64,000 bases of DNA. It comes from Xanthostigma xanthostigma. Taxonomy: Eukaryota; Arthropoda; Insecta; Raphidioptera; Raphidiidae. How positions within the stretch are numbered: position 1 is the stretch's first letter; each line of letters begins with the position of its first letter. Under the pieces are notes generated by a model that saw only the letters and a list, made by a program, of their open reading frames with translations, was not told the DNA's origin and did not search any database. The stretch lies in contig OY754476.1 in the NCBI GenBank assembly GCA_963575645.1, forward strand, positions 2,604,001-2,668,000, given 5' to 3'. Shown piece after piece: positions 1 to 11,752 of this stretch. A program made the position numbers and the translations under genes.

Positions 1-2640
1 CCGTTAATTTTAACATTGGGCATACATAATAGCACCATTTCAACAGACCCTTTGCTTCCACCACCATATATCTTAGCATCATCTACGATTGGGTTCGTAT
101 TTCATCCGATCCGTTATCGGCCGACGTCGACCAAAATCGGAAGAAAAAACAAATACCAAGTTTATAATGCAAGTGCCTACATTGAAAGGAAACCGAACTT
201 CCCTTTACATCACTTATGCTTGTTTTTCTTCCGATGTTGTCAGACATCGGATCGGGAGAAATATGGACCCATTGTAGATGTAACGTAAGGTGTAGAATAA
301 TATGCGTAATTCTATCGGCAATTTAATTCTGACGCTATTGTAATTCATTCTATAATTTAATTCTGTTAACAGTTGTAAAGTCTATAGATAACGATATTCT
401 GTTGAACATCAAAGTTCGGTTGATAACGTATTTCCGTTGTTAATGTTTTGTCGATAATATCATTTTGTCAATAACGTTATTTGGAGAATTGTTTCTTTTG
501 ATAATATAATTCTATCGATAGAACGCATGAATCGATAGTTCCTTAACTTAAATTGGACACGTAACGTTTAATTATCGTATAGAAGAAGTTAAAATATGTC
601 ATGCTAGGTATGCGAGGGAGAATGGGTATGCAATTTCTAACTTGAATGTTTGAAGCAATCTGTTCCAATAAACAAAGTAGCATATTATTTGGTCGTTATT
701 TTCAACTACGTGATTGTACAAGTTAGTTTATATATGTAAGGTAAAGATGGGTACAGAGGAAGGACATACCCTTGGAGAGACTTCTGTTTATGTGAAAACT
801 TCTCAAGTCATGAAGTCGCAACGTTAGAATGCTACTATAACTGTATGGATGTATGTATGTATGAATACACCCGTACTCATACCACCTGCTGACGTTTTGG
901 CCCTCTTTGCCCCCGACCTCATCCTCGTATGTAATCTGTATGTTATGAACGCGAGGTATGTTACATATATATATATAGGACTAACCACGTTTATTTGGAG
1001 ATAGAGTTGTTGTATACAGGGTGCAAAATTTTGTTAGCATCACCAAATGAAATTTAATTTGTGTGATGTAAAACGTCTAATGGCGCGTTTGGTTAAGAGT
1101 AAAACCGTGCAATAGGGTATTTTGCACCATGTAAGAAAAAATCTAATCATACATCTATGATAGATTTTGAAAAAAGCAAGCGAGAAATGTTGATTTTTAT
1201 TCATAATATTGCACAATAAATTTTATAATTCAATTTTAAGAATTGTATTTTCTAATCTGTTCTTCAAAAGTCTAAAATGCTGTTCGCCATGTTGAATTCT
1301 GGCGTGACATCACTTCGTCTGTAAACTACGTACGTTTATGTTGCGATGTGTGTTATTTTGAAGTTATTAACACGTTTATAGACTTTTATTCCGTATTTTA
1401 CTGATTTCGCATCTTGGAAGACGGTTTCGTAAAAGCAGAAAGTACTAATCTGCCAAGGATAAATACGTTTAAAAAATAAATAAAATTGTACTAACTTGTA
1501 TACTTACTTACGTATAATGTAATAATCACAGCTATTTTAAATATTTTTAATTGTAGAGTATTGCTATGGCTACTGTGCACTATCCTTATTATTTACAATC
1601 ATAGTGACGTCACGAGTCGTTTTCGCGCGACAATTCAAAACGTTAAATTAAAAAGCGTTTTTGTGGCACTATTCGGTTATAAAATATTATTATAAAAATT
1701 GTAGTGCTTCTGTATCATTTTTGGATTCATTCAAAAAAACGGTGTAATAGCCTATTGGCGCGACGCTGTTTATAAAACGTGTTACGCTTCATTTGCGTTT
1801 GTTGTGTGTATGCGTTCGACAGCTGTGTGTTAGTGCTTGTTGTGTGTTGGAGTTGCGAACATGGCGTTTGTTGATATGTTTGATTTAGTCCGATGACAGG
1901 GCAAAATTCAGTTACAGATCGAAATTTAGATACTAGAATTTCGTTAGATGACAGGGCAAAATTTAGATATTAGAATACCGCTTAAAATGTTTCACATCTG
2001 CCAGCTTACGATGACTCACATTTTTTAAAAATTGTTAAACACTCTGCCGGAATTAGCGTATTCTTCTTCAATAGCTCATGAACAAACGAGAGTCTACTGT
2101 ATTGAGTTCCTCTGTACCTTAACGATTCAAAGAGATCCATGAAAATTCCGACCCTGTACAATATGACATTAAAACCACACGGCCTGCCCAGTCAAACCCT
2201 ATATTCTTGTATGTATAACTATCACGTTATATGGCGTAGCCTCTACTGCTTACACTACTTGCCTTTGGCCCTGATTCCATGAGACAAGGGAGACAGGTTG
2301 TGTAGGTACCTAAAGTTCTTTAATCGTACGGACTGAAGGTGTTACGGATTGAAGCTGGAGACGATAAGAAGGTGGTAAGGGTTTGTAATGTTACAAAGAT
2401 GTAAACTGTTGTACGAGAATAAAGACTACCCACCACATTCGAAAGTAGACAACGCAATTCTCTACAAACTATTTCGTTTTAGATGTCTTTGAGGCGACGT
2501 CACCGATATCAGAATCAGAGAAGAACTGATTCTGATAATTACGATGAAGTAATCAAAAATAATATAAGAAAACGGCCAAGTGCGTGTCAAACACGTAATA
2601 ACTTAGTATTTTTTGATGTTGTAGAAGTACCGTAAGTTTC
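1..2640. other. AT-rich DNA without a recognisable gene
   Basis: No frame longer than about 90 codons and none with recognisable protein character. Around 1270-1640 there are CRE-like TGACGTCAC or similar sites and Lepidoptera-like dispersed repeat text. A TATAAAA at 1771-1777 is followed by ATGGCG at 1861, but that frame stops after about 11 codons. A short duplicated phrase, GATGACAGGGCAAAATT, occurs near 1894 and 1950. Confidence 0.6.
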
Positions 2641-2651
2641 ATTTCGTCTAT

Positions 2652-2670
2652 ATCTATACTAATATTATAA
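2652..2670 (+). mobile_element. Helitron-like 5' terminus (stub)
   Basis: The sequence TCTATACTAATATTATAAA is the usual 5' end of the commonest lepidopteran non-autonomous Helitrons. It starts with TC after an A, as expected for insertion between A and T. No matching body or CTAG 3' end follows, because other insertions lie immediately downstream. Confidence 0.5.
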
Positions 2671-2743
2671 AAAAGAAACTATCAATCAATTTTTCAGACA
2701 ATTATATTAACAAAAATGTATAATTATAATTCAATACATTAAC

Positions 2744-2982
2744 AATAAATAAAATTATCGACCAATTTTTCAGACAATATATTAACAAAAAATATAATTA
2801 ATACATCAACGTTTCAATCCGGATCCAAGAACTGATCTAAAAAATATAAAAAATAATTAATATTACCAAATCCGGATTGAAACGTTAATGTATTAATTAT
2901 ATTTTTTGTTAATATATTGTCTGAAAAATTGGTCGATAATTTTATTTATTGAAGAGTTCTAATCAGACGTTAATCAAAGATT
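2744..2982. mobile_element. Foldback insertion with 13-bp target duplication (family A, copy 1)
   Basis: Flanked by the 13-bp direct repeat TCAATACATTAAC (2731-2743 and 2983-2995). Inside, 80-bp arms at 2744-2823 and 2871-2950 pair without net gaps around a 47-nt spacer. The right side continues into the family 3' tail (GAAGAGTTCTAATCAGACG, then AATCAAAGATTT). The start phrase AATAAATAAAATTATCGACC recurs elsewhere in the window. The spacer side holds degenerate copies of the hairpin-GAAACGTT signature. No coding capacity. Interpreted as a non-autonomous, Penelope-like insertion. Confidence 0.7.
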
Positions 2983-3007
2983 TCAATACATTAACGTTTC
3001 GGTTCGG

Positions 3008-3089
3008 AATATTTCAATATTATAAACAAAACTTGTTTCTCAACTTGGAATGAAATTCGCTTTAAGTTTTTTTTATAATATTGAAATAT
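3008..3089. repeat. Short inverted repeat
   Basis: AATATTTCAATATTATA at 3008-3024 is the reverse complement of 3073-3089. It lies next to the family A insertion and has no other recognisable features. Confidence 0.45.
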
Positions 3090-3811
3090 TTCGATAATAT
3101 CAAAAAACTTAAAGCAACTTTTGTTCGAAACTTTTATCGCGAAAACCTACCCTTCAGGAAATTTCGGGCCGTTGCCGGACTTTATCCGATATTGAATTAA
3201 CCGATGTTATGGTCATTATATTAATGTTTTATTTTTTGGTTAGAAAATATATATCTCTTTATTTTAAAATCCTTATTTTGGTATGTGTTTTGTTATACAA
3301 TTTCCCTAGTTGCTATTGAAAGAACTTGCACGATTTTTATTCTTGACACTCCAGCAACACTCAATTGCTTTTGCAAGCAGATTTCTGTTTCAATCAATTA
3401 TGACCACTAACCAATTAAAACAGCAATTTATGGCCCCATTTGCTCACTTTTTCAAATATTTTTGAATAAATATAAACAATAAAAAAACACGCGAATCATT
3501 ATTAGCTATGCAATTATGTAATAATTATTGATTACGTAACATTATATTGTTTCAATACAGACTATGTCAAGAGGTATTCTCTATACATAGATTGACATAG
3601 AGAATGGACGACGCATCCGTATCTCAGTATGACTGAAAATATTGTCCACTGTTGTGTAAGCGAAACTAACCTTTCTTACACGCTTTATATTAGTTTCACT
3701 TGTAAGTTTGTATGTATGTATGTAATATGTACATAAGTATGTATGTTTGTAAACTCGTTTGGACTACAGCAAGTGGTTTATGTAGTGGTATAATATGCAA
3801 GCACTGTAAGT

Positions 3812-3903
3812 ATACTGGCTAGCCGTGCGGTCTAAGGCACGGGTCTTCGCTGACGTCAACTCTCGGAATCACGGGTCGTGGGTTCTAATCCCGTCCACGC
3901 CGA
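3812..3903 (+). repeat. tRNA-derived SINE head or tRNA-like pseudogene
   Basis: The segment starts with an A-box-like part (TAGCCGTGCGGTCTAAGG) and ends with a B-box-like part (GGGTTCTAATCCC), spaced like a tRNA with a long variable arm. The acceptor stem does not close well. It runs straight into an A-tract and a foldback element, which suits a SINE head or degenerate tRNA rather than a working tRNA gene. Confidence 0.5.
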
Positions 3904-3910
3904 AAAAAAA

Positions 3911-4258
3911 AATTTTTTTTTTCGGCAAAGTTTTGACAATAAATCGAACTAAAAAGTGAAAAATAAATATAGTTTAAAAAACTAAAAAACACTAAAAAAA
4001 CACTAAAAAGTAAAAAATATTTTTTTTTTAAATAAGTTTAAAACAATAATGAATAAAAAATACAAGTATTATTGTGAAAAAAGCGTGGGGCGCTTTGTTC
4101 CACATTTTTGTGCATCGAGCGCCCCACGCTTTTTGCACAATAATACTTGTATTTTTTATTCATTATTGTTTTAAGCTTATTTAAAAAAATTATTTTTACT
4201 TTTTAGTTCTATATAAAGCGTGTTTTTTAGTTTTTTTTAAACTATATTTATTTTTATC
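3911..4258. mobile_element. Foldback MITE with GCGTGGGGCGC core (copy 1)
   Basis: Long imperfect inverted repeat centred near 4106. The inner arms (4081-4094 and 4118-4131) form a GC-rich GCGTGGGGCGCT stem. The outer arms are A/T-rich and reach about 3958 and 4254. The left end continues with AATAAATCGAACTAAAAAGTG, which is mirrored at the right end of copy 3. Two more copies lie at 13507-13735 and 15063-15402. No ORF. Confidence 0.7.
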
Positions 4259-4904
4259 CAACATCCAACTGGATACTCGAGTATCCAATATAGTAACCTA
4301 TTTTTTCTATCCTGTGACGCAGTCAATTCTTCAAGTCAATGATCCACTTTACCTACCTATCTCCTTCCCCCCCGCCTTCTATGATGGTGTCGTTTTGTTC
4401 TTGTACCGTGTGTACACCTTGGATTGCCTCTTCTCGACCCGACTCTTCCCTCCCATACGGCGGGAGGTGACTGGTAAGGCAAAACAGTGCTGTCTGGTTG
4501 AAGGCTGAATGCGATGCTATTGCTCCCATGCGGCTCATACTGCCTTACTTCATTCAATCATTCTCATCCCAGAACGAGAGCTTTAACTATATGATCTTTG
4601 CGCGTAATATGTAGACAACCGTTTAACTCTTATTGTACGTATCTTTACCTGAGTATGTCTACACTGCTTCTATACTATGTTTGTCCCACAAAACGAATTC
4701 TCCCGGCGTCAATTACTGCTACTTAATATCATAGAACGTGCATTTTTCTGAGATATTAATGATTAAACGTTAACTCAAGTTAAATTGAAATACTGCAGTG
4801 AAAAACTCCATAACGTAAAAAGCTTAAGGTGTAGTTCGGGTCGGCGCTGTAATTTTTCTTGAAAACGTAAGAATAAAATCATGAATGAATGAATAAATTA
4901 GAGC
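4259..4904. other. Unassigned AT-rich DNA
   Basis: No gene or repeat boundary recognised. Short frames near 4314-4557 overlap each other on both strands and show no protein character. Confidence 0.5.
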
Positions 4905-4907
4905 AGT

Positions 4908-4985
4908 GGTTTCCAAACTTGATGTTACCACGCCTCCCTTAAAAATATTTAATCATTTGGCGCCCCTCCTGAAGATTTCATAAAA
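4908..4985 (+). mobile_element. hAT-like left end (partial)
   Basis: Begins CAGTGGTTTCCAAACTT, followed by CGCCTCCCTT and GGCGCCCCTCC. This matches a very common hAT-superfamily terminal and subterminal pattern. No matching right TIR was found, so only an end or decayed copy is claimed. Confidence 0.4.
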
Positions 4986-5141
4986 TAAAAACACAAACAT
5001 TTTTACTCTTATAAAATTTATTCATACAAACTAATGGAAAACGATATTTTATTATTGTTTTTAATGAGATGGATGTGCTTGTCTATTAGCACAAAGTTTA
5101 TCAAATCTTGGTGTTTGTGACGATATAGCTACTCGTAGCTC

Positions 5142-5392
5142 TTTTGACGTGATACGTCTTATAAATTGATGAAACACCGGCTGCACGCACGAAAAAGTGT
5201 CACGTTCCGCCTGAGCCTGAGCGTGCAAGCGAGAGCGCGGTATAAGCGATAGAGAGGCACGATCGGCCCAAGCGTCGGCTTGTACGCATTTCTCTCTCTT
5301 CTCGCGTGACGTCAGAGAGTTCATCAATGTTTCTTTATGACGTTATCACGTAAAACTATCGTCCGTAAACCGACTTTACAGACAACCAATTT
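5142..5392 (-). repeat. Dispersed repeat K, copy 1
   Basis: Contains CGTAAACCGACTTTACAGAC, AACACCGGCTGCACGCACG and a run encoding an apparent 88-residue frame on the minus strand. The same ordered blocks recur at 13737-14278 and, inverted, at 56938-57183. The frame is therefore part of a repeat and is not conserved between copies. Superfamily unknown. Confidence 0.6.
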
Positions 5393-5399
5393 TTTTTCT

Positions 5400-6995
5400 A
5401 CAACTAAACGAGCTCGATATTTGGATTTCATTGCAGCCAAGGCAGAAAATCTCGTTTCGCATAAATAAGTGAATAGCTGATTACAGTTGAACCAGTGATA
5501 TTAAAAGTAAAAAAGAAAATAATTTTTAAAGTCAAAGAGAGGAAGACAGACATCAGCCAATTCAATCCTTCTCTTACAATCAAATTTGGATGCGCAGTAG
5601 TACACTAGCTCTCCATTAATATGTACATTTCGTTGGTAAAATCCCAATAGAGGTTATAATTGCATTAAAAATGAGTGTCTTTTGATAGTTGGCATCGCTG
5701 ATAAAAAATTTGCCATCGTCTGTCAGAATAAGTTATTTCTAATTTAGTTGTGCTGATAATAATTGTTTTAACGTTAAAAATTGTTAATTTAAACAATGTA
5801 AAAATTGTTAAAATGTTGTTTTTGAACAGTCATTTTTTCACGTGTGTGATATAAGTTTTGCTGTGATTTTCGTAAAAATGTGTGTTTTTGTGTCAAAATA
5901 ATTTCGCAATATACCGTACCTTGATGCTTAGCTGTCTGATTTTTGCAGAAGCGATCGTAATGTAAGTAATTTTGTACAAACATTTTTATGGTCTCCTATA
6001 TTACAAATTATGTAGGTACAATAATTATATATGAGTGAATATATATTAGTAATTATATTATTTATACATTTTGCCCTCAAAAATAGCAACGTATTATGTT
6101 CCGTGAGTTTTATTTTCCAACATGACGGAAATCCTTTATTAAAATCGTTTCAGCTGTTCTCACGAGTTGCTTATACAAAAACTCTAGAATGGCATTTCTA
6201 GTCTAGATATACAAAATGCGTAAAATCGTGAAATTATAATTTAGCAGAGATTCTGTTACGAATTTAATAAGTAAATGGCATGGTCTGTGAATAGTATTTG
6301 TATTTGCATTATGAAATACTTTTACTCAAATACTTTACAAGTCTGGCAGAACCTTTCCTGAGTTTCGGTTTTTTCATCTAAAATAATGTTTCAGGTTAGT
6401 GTGTGACTAGATTGAGACGACTAGAATTGTGTGCATATCGCAGAGGGGACACCTTGTAGACTATACACACTTTCGCATATGAGTATTAACTTGTACAAAC
6501 TGTCAGAAGCATATGTATTATTCGGAGATTATGTTGCCTGATAATGTTTAACTCATACAAGTGTGTTCGCGATGTGATTTCCTTTTGTCTATTGATGTCC
6601 AGGAAACTGTATTGTTTGATTTCCTTGTGTAGTTCCTACGTAGGCTAGGCACATTATACATTGCATACGAGCATCTCACTGTATTTTGCTTGTATAGTCC
6701 AAAATCGTATTACCTCAAGAAAAATATTTGCCAATGAACGCTCATTGAAAGAAATACATTGTGTCCGTGAATAATTCATTCGGAGGAAGAAAACTTTAAC
6801 CAATTTCGTTATACAGAGTAATTACTTTAACTAGTTTCCATCCTTCAAGTACATTCAGAATTTTATTGAAAGAATTTATTGTGTTCTTAAAAAATCATTG
6901 AAACGAAGCAAACTTTATTTTGTTTAATAAACAATGTTATTATATCGAGCAATTGTTTTAAAGACCACCGTTCTGAAAAAAAGACAGCTAATAAA
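5400..6995. other. AT-rich DNA, nothing recognised
   Basis: No convincing ORF, RNA gene or bounded element over about 1.6 kb. Only short A/T tracts and stop-rich frames are seen. Confidence 0.5.
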
Positions 6996-7000
6996 CGTCA

Positions 7001-7217
7001 TCTATACTATTATAAAGGCGTAATGTTTGCAAGTTTGGATGTAGGCGGTAATCTCCGAAACTACTCATCCGATTTCAAAATATTTTATTTACTATTTATA
7101 ATGGACGTTCAGGATGTGTTATCGCTTTAAAATAAAAGCGCTTTTCGTGGAAACGTAAGTCGACGAAAAAACGGTGTCAATCTATATTAAATCTGGGCGA
7201 AGTCGGACTGGCCCGCT
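7001..7217 (+). mobile_element. Non-autonomous Helitron-like element
   Basis: Starts TCTATACTATTATAAAGGCG and ends CTGGGCGAAGTCGGACTGG then CCCGCTA. The body shares GGATGTAGG and CCGAAACTACTCATCCGATT with copies at 31853-32052 and 32474-32709. The terminal CTAG is mutated to CTAT. About 217 bp, no ORF. Confidence 0.6.
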
Positions 7218-7398
7218 ATTGTATATATTTATGGACAATTGAGACGATCATCGATTTTACGTCAAATTATAAGCATAAAAATGCATTTTATAATATTTTA
7301 TTCAAGGAAGAACTTAACGTAGGAAATTAGTGTTTAAGCCGCGTTATTTTTTAAATTGTTAATAGTTCAATAGAGGGACGTAAAAGCTTTATAAATAA

Positions 7399-7640
7399 CT
7401 AGCTGTCCCGCCCGGTTTCACCCGGATGCAAAAGAACGAATGGGTGGGAGGTACATGAGTACGCACGTTCATCTTCGAATGTTATGTCCAAATTTCATGA
7501 TGATCGGAGTTACCGTTCAAAAGTTTTTGTCGGACGGACTTTTGAGATCTATTTTGCATTTTTCATTGATACTCCGCTCTTATTGGTCGTAGCGTGATAT
7601 TATAGAGCCTATAGCCTTTCTCGATTAAGGCCTAGTTTAT
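7399..7640 (-). mobile_element. Helitron-like 3' portion, 5' truncated
   Basis: Read on the minus strand, it ends CCGGGCGGGACAGCTAG, the usual lepidopteran Helitron 3' end. Upstream is text shared with 60539-61106 (FASTA-level phrases such as GAGTTACCGTTCAAAAGTTT and TATAGCCT.TAGCCTTTCTCG). The 5' end is missing. Confidence 0.6.
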
Positions 7641-8344
7641 ATTTCCCGATTTCGAAGTGGCCATTCGGCTTTTTCGCTCGTTATTGCTGATCGGCATAGT
7701 GAGGAAGCACCTTTAAGTATTGGTGTGATTTAATTACGTAATGTATTATTTCAGTTGTAACTTGGCGTTCATCGAATAAAGAATTATATACATATTATAA
7801 TAAAACGAGTTCTTTTTACAAGAATATCCACACTGACAATTCAAAAAAGTTTTTCAATCAAGTGTGATATAGACTTGTACCTACACTCATAGATACCTAA
7901 TAAACGACATACATACGTGAGTAGACACTAAACAAGCCTCGTGTAAATGAATACACTTGTTTGCATACTACAAGAATGACGTCACAGTAGGTAAACATGG
8001 CGGTTCGTGTTTTCGCGTCAATTTACATGTTCAAAATTTTGAGTGCTATTTTATTTCTATATAACGATTACATTTAAGCGAAATGAAAGTTTCTGTGGAC
8101 TGGTACTACGATTAAGACAATTTAAAAATAAAATTCAAATAGCCTATTACCAATAAGTGATTTTGTGATATTAAAGTATTTACAGTGAATTTTGTTTTGC
8201 ACGTAATCCGAAAGAATAATTATTAAAATTCTAACTTTTAAAAACAATTGTGGCGTGCCGAAATATTCCTTAGTAGTTTCTTTCACTAAAACTGTCGACT
8301 ACGACGAGGATTGGGATCGTATCGTCATTGTACAACTAATCAAG
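7641..8344. other. AT-rich DNA with a CRE-like site
   Basis: No gene. GACGTCAC lies near 7979, next to a short AACATGGCGG phrase similar to text near 1861. This suggests a shared dispersed repeat. Confidence 0.4.
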
Positions 8345-8356
8345 GTAATAATTATC

Positions 8357-8617
8357 TGAATTTGACTCTATTCAATAAATAGAGTAACTGTGATCCATTG
8401 AAGTTAATGATAGAGTATTTGGAAAGAATTCCGTGGCATAAGGATCGAAAATGAAGCAATACTGAAAAATTTTTTAAACTTGCATTTAATACTGAAAACT
8501 CTGAAGATGATACAAAACGTATCGAAACGTCAGTATTAAATGCAAGTTTAAAAAAATTTTCAGTATTGCTTCATTTTCGATCCTTATGACACGGAATTCT
8601 TTCCAAGTACTCTATCA
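8357..8617 (+). mobile_element. Foldback insertion with 12-bp target duplication (family B, copy 1)
   Basis: The 12-bp direct repeat GTAATAATTATC flanks it (8345-8356 and 8618-8629). It has a 51-bp leader with a small ACTCTA/TAGAGT hairpin. Two 87-bp arms follow (8408-8494 and 8531-8617), paired with no net gap. The 36-nt loop is the signature CTGAAGAT (8501-8508), stem GATAC/GTATC (8509-8513/8519-8523) and GAAACGTC (8524-8531). The same layout is seen at 22443-23513. No ORF. Confidence 0.75.
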
Positions 8618-8629
8618 GTAATAATTATC

Positions 8630-9640
8630 AAAATACATGAACTATATTGTGATGAAACACAATATTATTTGTTAATTGTGTGAAAAAGGTTTGTCTCCAT
8701 CATATGAGATAAATCAATATTAAAGCTGGGTCTAAACGACATCACAAAATATTTATGAGTAGAGTTGGGATTCGTACCCACGACTGTCTAAAAACTACTT
8801 TTTTAATATTTCAACTATATTTAATATTAATTCTCTGTGTGATTTTTTTATATCTATAACTTATAACCAATTACAATATGAATTATAAAATATCATAAAT
8901 AATATAAAGTAGGAAACTGTGGACTCAATGATATAATTCTTCCTTGATTTTTTAGATGACGATTTAAATATTGTTGCTTTATTAATAGAAATTATTTACG
9001 TTTGATGTAATGCATATCTTATTACTTTAAAAACTTTATTAAATAGTACCTACTATTAATTAACAATTGTAATATTTAAAGCTTGAATGGTATCCGTTCT
9101 AAAAGGTATAGCCTTTAAGAAAGAATGTATCAAAAGGTAAAAACCGTATTTAAATCTATTAAATATTACGGCTTCAATCCGATTTTCAAAGAAGATAGAT
9201 CTAAAACTTTTCCAAGAAATAAGGTATCGATTGGTAAAAAACTGCATTCAAATCCGTTCAGTAGTTCTCGAGATTAGCCTGATATATGATTGCTCTCCGT
9301 TACCATAGTTACATCGTTTTCTGTTGGCGTTAAACATTGAACGTTAAACGGCCCGAATTTGCATGATACGTTACAATTAAAAAATGTAGAAAAATCGACA
9401 TAGGCGGTTTTGATTTGTGACCACAGAAGTAGGTATAGTGTTGTGATGTGTCAGTGAATTAATTATTGTTAAACAGACGCTCGCAGATTGCTTACAACCG
9501 AGATTAAACAAGGATACGGGTGAATAATATACTTACATGCTTATTGCGAGTATAATACAATTTATATTATGTCGAATTAGTCACTTGTGCATACAAATAT
9601 ACAGGCTGACTATAAATATACGCATCTCACTTGTAGATCG
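8630..9640. other. AT-rich DNA with a fragment of a common insect repeat
   Basis: About 1 kb without a gene. Near 9170-9275, wording such as AAATCCGTTCAGTAGTTCTC matches the 'query-pocket' text of common lepidopteran repeats. No boundaries can be drawn. Confidence 0.45.
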
Positions 9641-9647
9641 TCTATAA

Positions 9648-9838
9648 CAGGGGCGAGCAAATCTTTTATCGGCGGGCCACGTAGCTGATGAAAATTTCCC
9701 CGCAGAGCAAAAGAAAAAAAAAGGTCCTCACATTCTATTTCCGCATTTGGAGAGCAAAAAAAAAATGTCCTCATATTCTATTTCCGCATTTTACTATTTT
9801 TCTAAAATCGGGCCGGACAAAATTGCGCTGCGGGCCTG
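9648..9838. mobile_element. hAT-like MITE
   Basis: Runs from CAGGGGCGAGC to GCGGGCCTG, imperfect terminal inverted repeats of hAT type. It is flanked by 8-bp direct repeats (TCTATAAC at 9641-9648 and 9840-9847, with one base of ambiguity at the boundary). The interior has two copies of a 40-odd-bp unit, GTCCTCACATTCTATTTCCGC or close to it (first bases shown). No ORF. Confidence 0.65.
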
Positions 9839-10484
9839 ATCTATAACAACAGAAAAACCCCTTCAGTCCTGGCGGTCATTTCAATCGACATACTTTTCTA
9901 ATAATAATAATATAATAATAATAACGCGTGTAATTTAAGTCAGCGTAATTAAATATCAAATATAAACATTCCATTGTGCTTGGGGCATATCTGAGATGTA
10001 GGCATGCCAAACAAAACAAAGAAACACTATGTGTGTAGATCGAAATATCGAGTCAAGTGTTGACCGCAGGCATGAATTCACGAAAAGCTGATAAAAGTGT
10101 ACATTCTGATTATTATTATTTAGTATAACTTACGCATTTTCATGATGTAATCTATTTTTTTGTGCGGATATTTATTTTAATTTTATAATGTTAACTGTAC
10201 TAATTATACTTAAAAAGTGATTAAATATCCTATGCTAGTAATTATCTACCGTAAAAAATATTTTTTTATCTTTTGTCAAATTTAATGGAAATAGGATTTT
10301 CCAAAATTCTGTAAATGTTAAATTTAGTTTTTCACTGACTATACCTAAAACATATTTTGTGTTTCAAAAATATAAAATTCAGGTCCAAAGGCATTAAAAT
10401 GGTACACGGTTTTATTTTAGTTTAATCAAAGCCTCCTTTGGGGACCATTGCCTATATTTATTTTCAAGTTTTTAGTTTGATTTG

Positions 10485-10890
10485 CATCCGGACGAAAGCC
10501 GGAACGGTCAGTTAGCTACTATAATATTGTATTGTTATCGGAACTACATACGTGCGCAAAATTTTAACTCAATCAGATAACGGGAAGTAGTTAAGAAAGC
10601 TGTCACATGCTTTATTAAAAATGCGATGTGCAACCGAACGAAACGGGAACAGTCAGTTAGTTATTGTAATATTGTATTGTTATCGGAACTACATACATGC
10701 GCAAAATTTCAACTCAATTGGATATTTTTTTAATTTTTTGTGTGTGCTTTATTAAAAGTGCGATTTTCAACCGGCTGAAGCCGGAACGGCCAGTTAGTTA
10801 TTATAATATTGTATTGTCATCGGAACTACATACCTATGCAAAATTTCAACTCAATCGGATAACGAGAAGTATTTGAAAAAGCTATCTCAA
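10485..10890 (+). repeat. Three tandem units of a Helitron-like terminal segment
   Basis: Three units of about 137-145 bp each contain GAACGG.CAGTTAGTTAT, then ATATTGTATTGT, ATCGGAACTACATAC and AAAATTTCAACTCAAT. A single inverted copy lies at about 38555-38660. The CCGGACGAAAGCCGGAACGG text resembles the hairpin region of lepidopteran Helitron 3' ends. Confidence 0.6.
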
Positions 10891-11745
10891 GATTTGACAC
10901 AAAGAAACACAGAAACAAGGAAATAGGTATACGGAGACAAGCTGAATAAAAGCGTTTAAAAACAGACTTCAACACTAAAAACGCCTCTTAAGATTCTGGA
11001 GCGCAACTTTAGATGCCGTGGACGCACTGTATGCGCGAGTTTGTCTGTTTATCAACTGATAGTTTCAGTTCAACTTATCAGTAATGCACACAGCCTTCAT
11101 CTCGTCACGTGATATCGTTTATATTGTCAGAATCAAGCTTCATATTGTAGTCACAAACCTTAACAGCGCTACCAATGCTTACAACATACTGCAACAATTA
11201 AAATATATCTCTTTGTTCATACACGGTGTTTCAGAAAATCACATAAAAAAATCTAAAACGTGTTAAGAGCCTCGCCAGAAAATTTGTTGGATTCAGGGAC
11301 GTAATTAGCTTTTTAGGGCCCTGCTTATTCCCCCAAAATAATTGTTTTAACCAGTAGTACAACCAGAGAAACAAATTTTGGAAGGAGCAACATTTTTTTA
11401 GCTAGGTATGTTTCCACTGATTTTAACGAATAATTTTTAAATTTACGTGAATTTTTTCGTTCTTTGGGGGGGGGGGGGGTATACTACTTTTTCACTGCTA
11501 TAAGTTATTTGAATTTTCTGTTTGTTTGAAATGTTGCGCTACGCCTGACGTATCAAAAAATTTTAAAGTTTTACACGCTACTATAGGAAAGGGAGGTACT
11601 TACCTACAACTTTTTGTTAATTTCTTAGTCAAAGTGAATTACTTACTGAAGAGTACGTGTGTAATTTAAAATTAAGAAAAACTTAATAATATTTTTGGTA
11701 TGAGCTATTTTTTTTTATTTTAATCAAAAACAAATTTAAAGACCG
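10891..11745. other. Unassigned DNA with a 14-base G run
   Basis: No gene. A run of 14 G lies at 11466-11479, the longest G tract seen in the window. The rest is AT-rich and lacks bounded repeats. Confidence 0.5.
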
Positions 11746-11752
11746 CAATACA

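Noticed and set aside
1771..1896. Promoter plus micro-ORF (TATAAAA, then ATGGCG)
   Set aside because: The frame has about 11 codons and similar text occurs near 7979 in a dispersed repeat.
3812..3903. Functional tRNA gene
   Set aside because: Boxes A and B are recognisable, but acceptor pairing is poor and it is joined directly to an A-tract and a foldback.
5061..5327. 88-residue minus frame
   Set aside because: It lies in dispersed repeat K; the frame is not kept in the copies at 13737 or 56938.
11466..11479. 14-base G run as a G-quadruplex
   Set aside because: A single homopolymer; could equally be a sequencing or assembly artefact. No further G-runs nearby.
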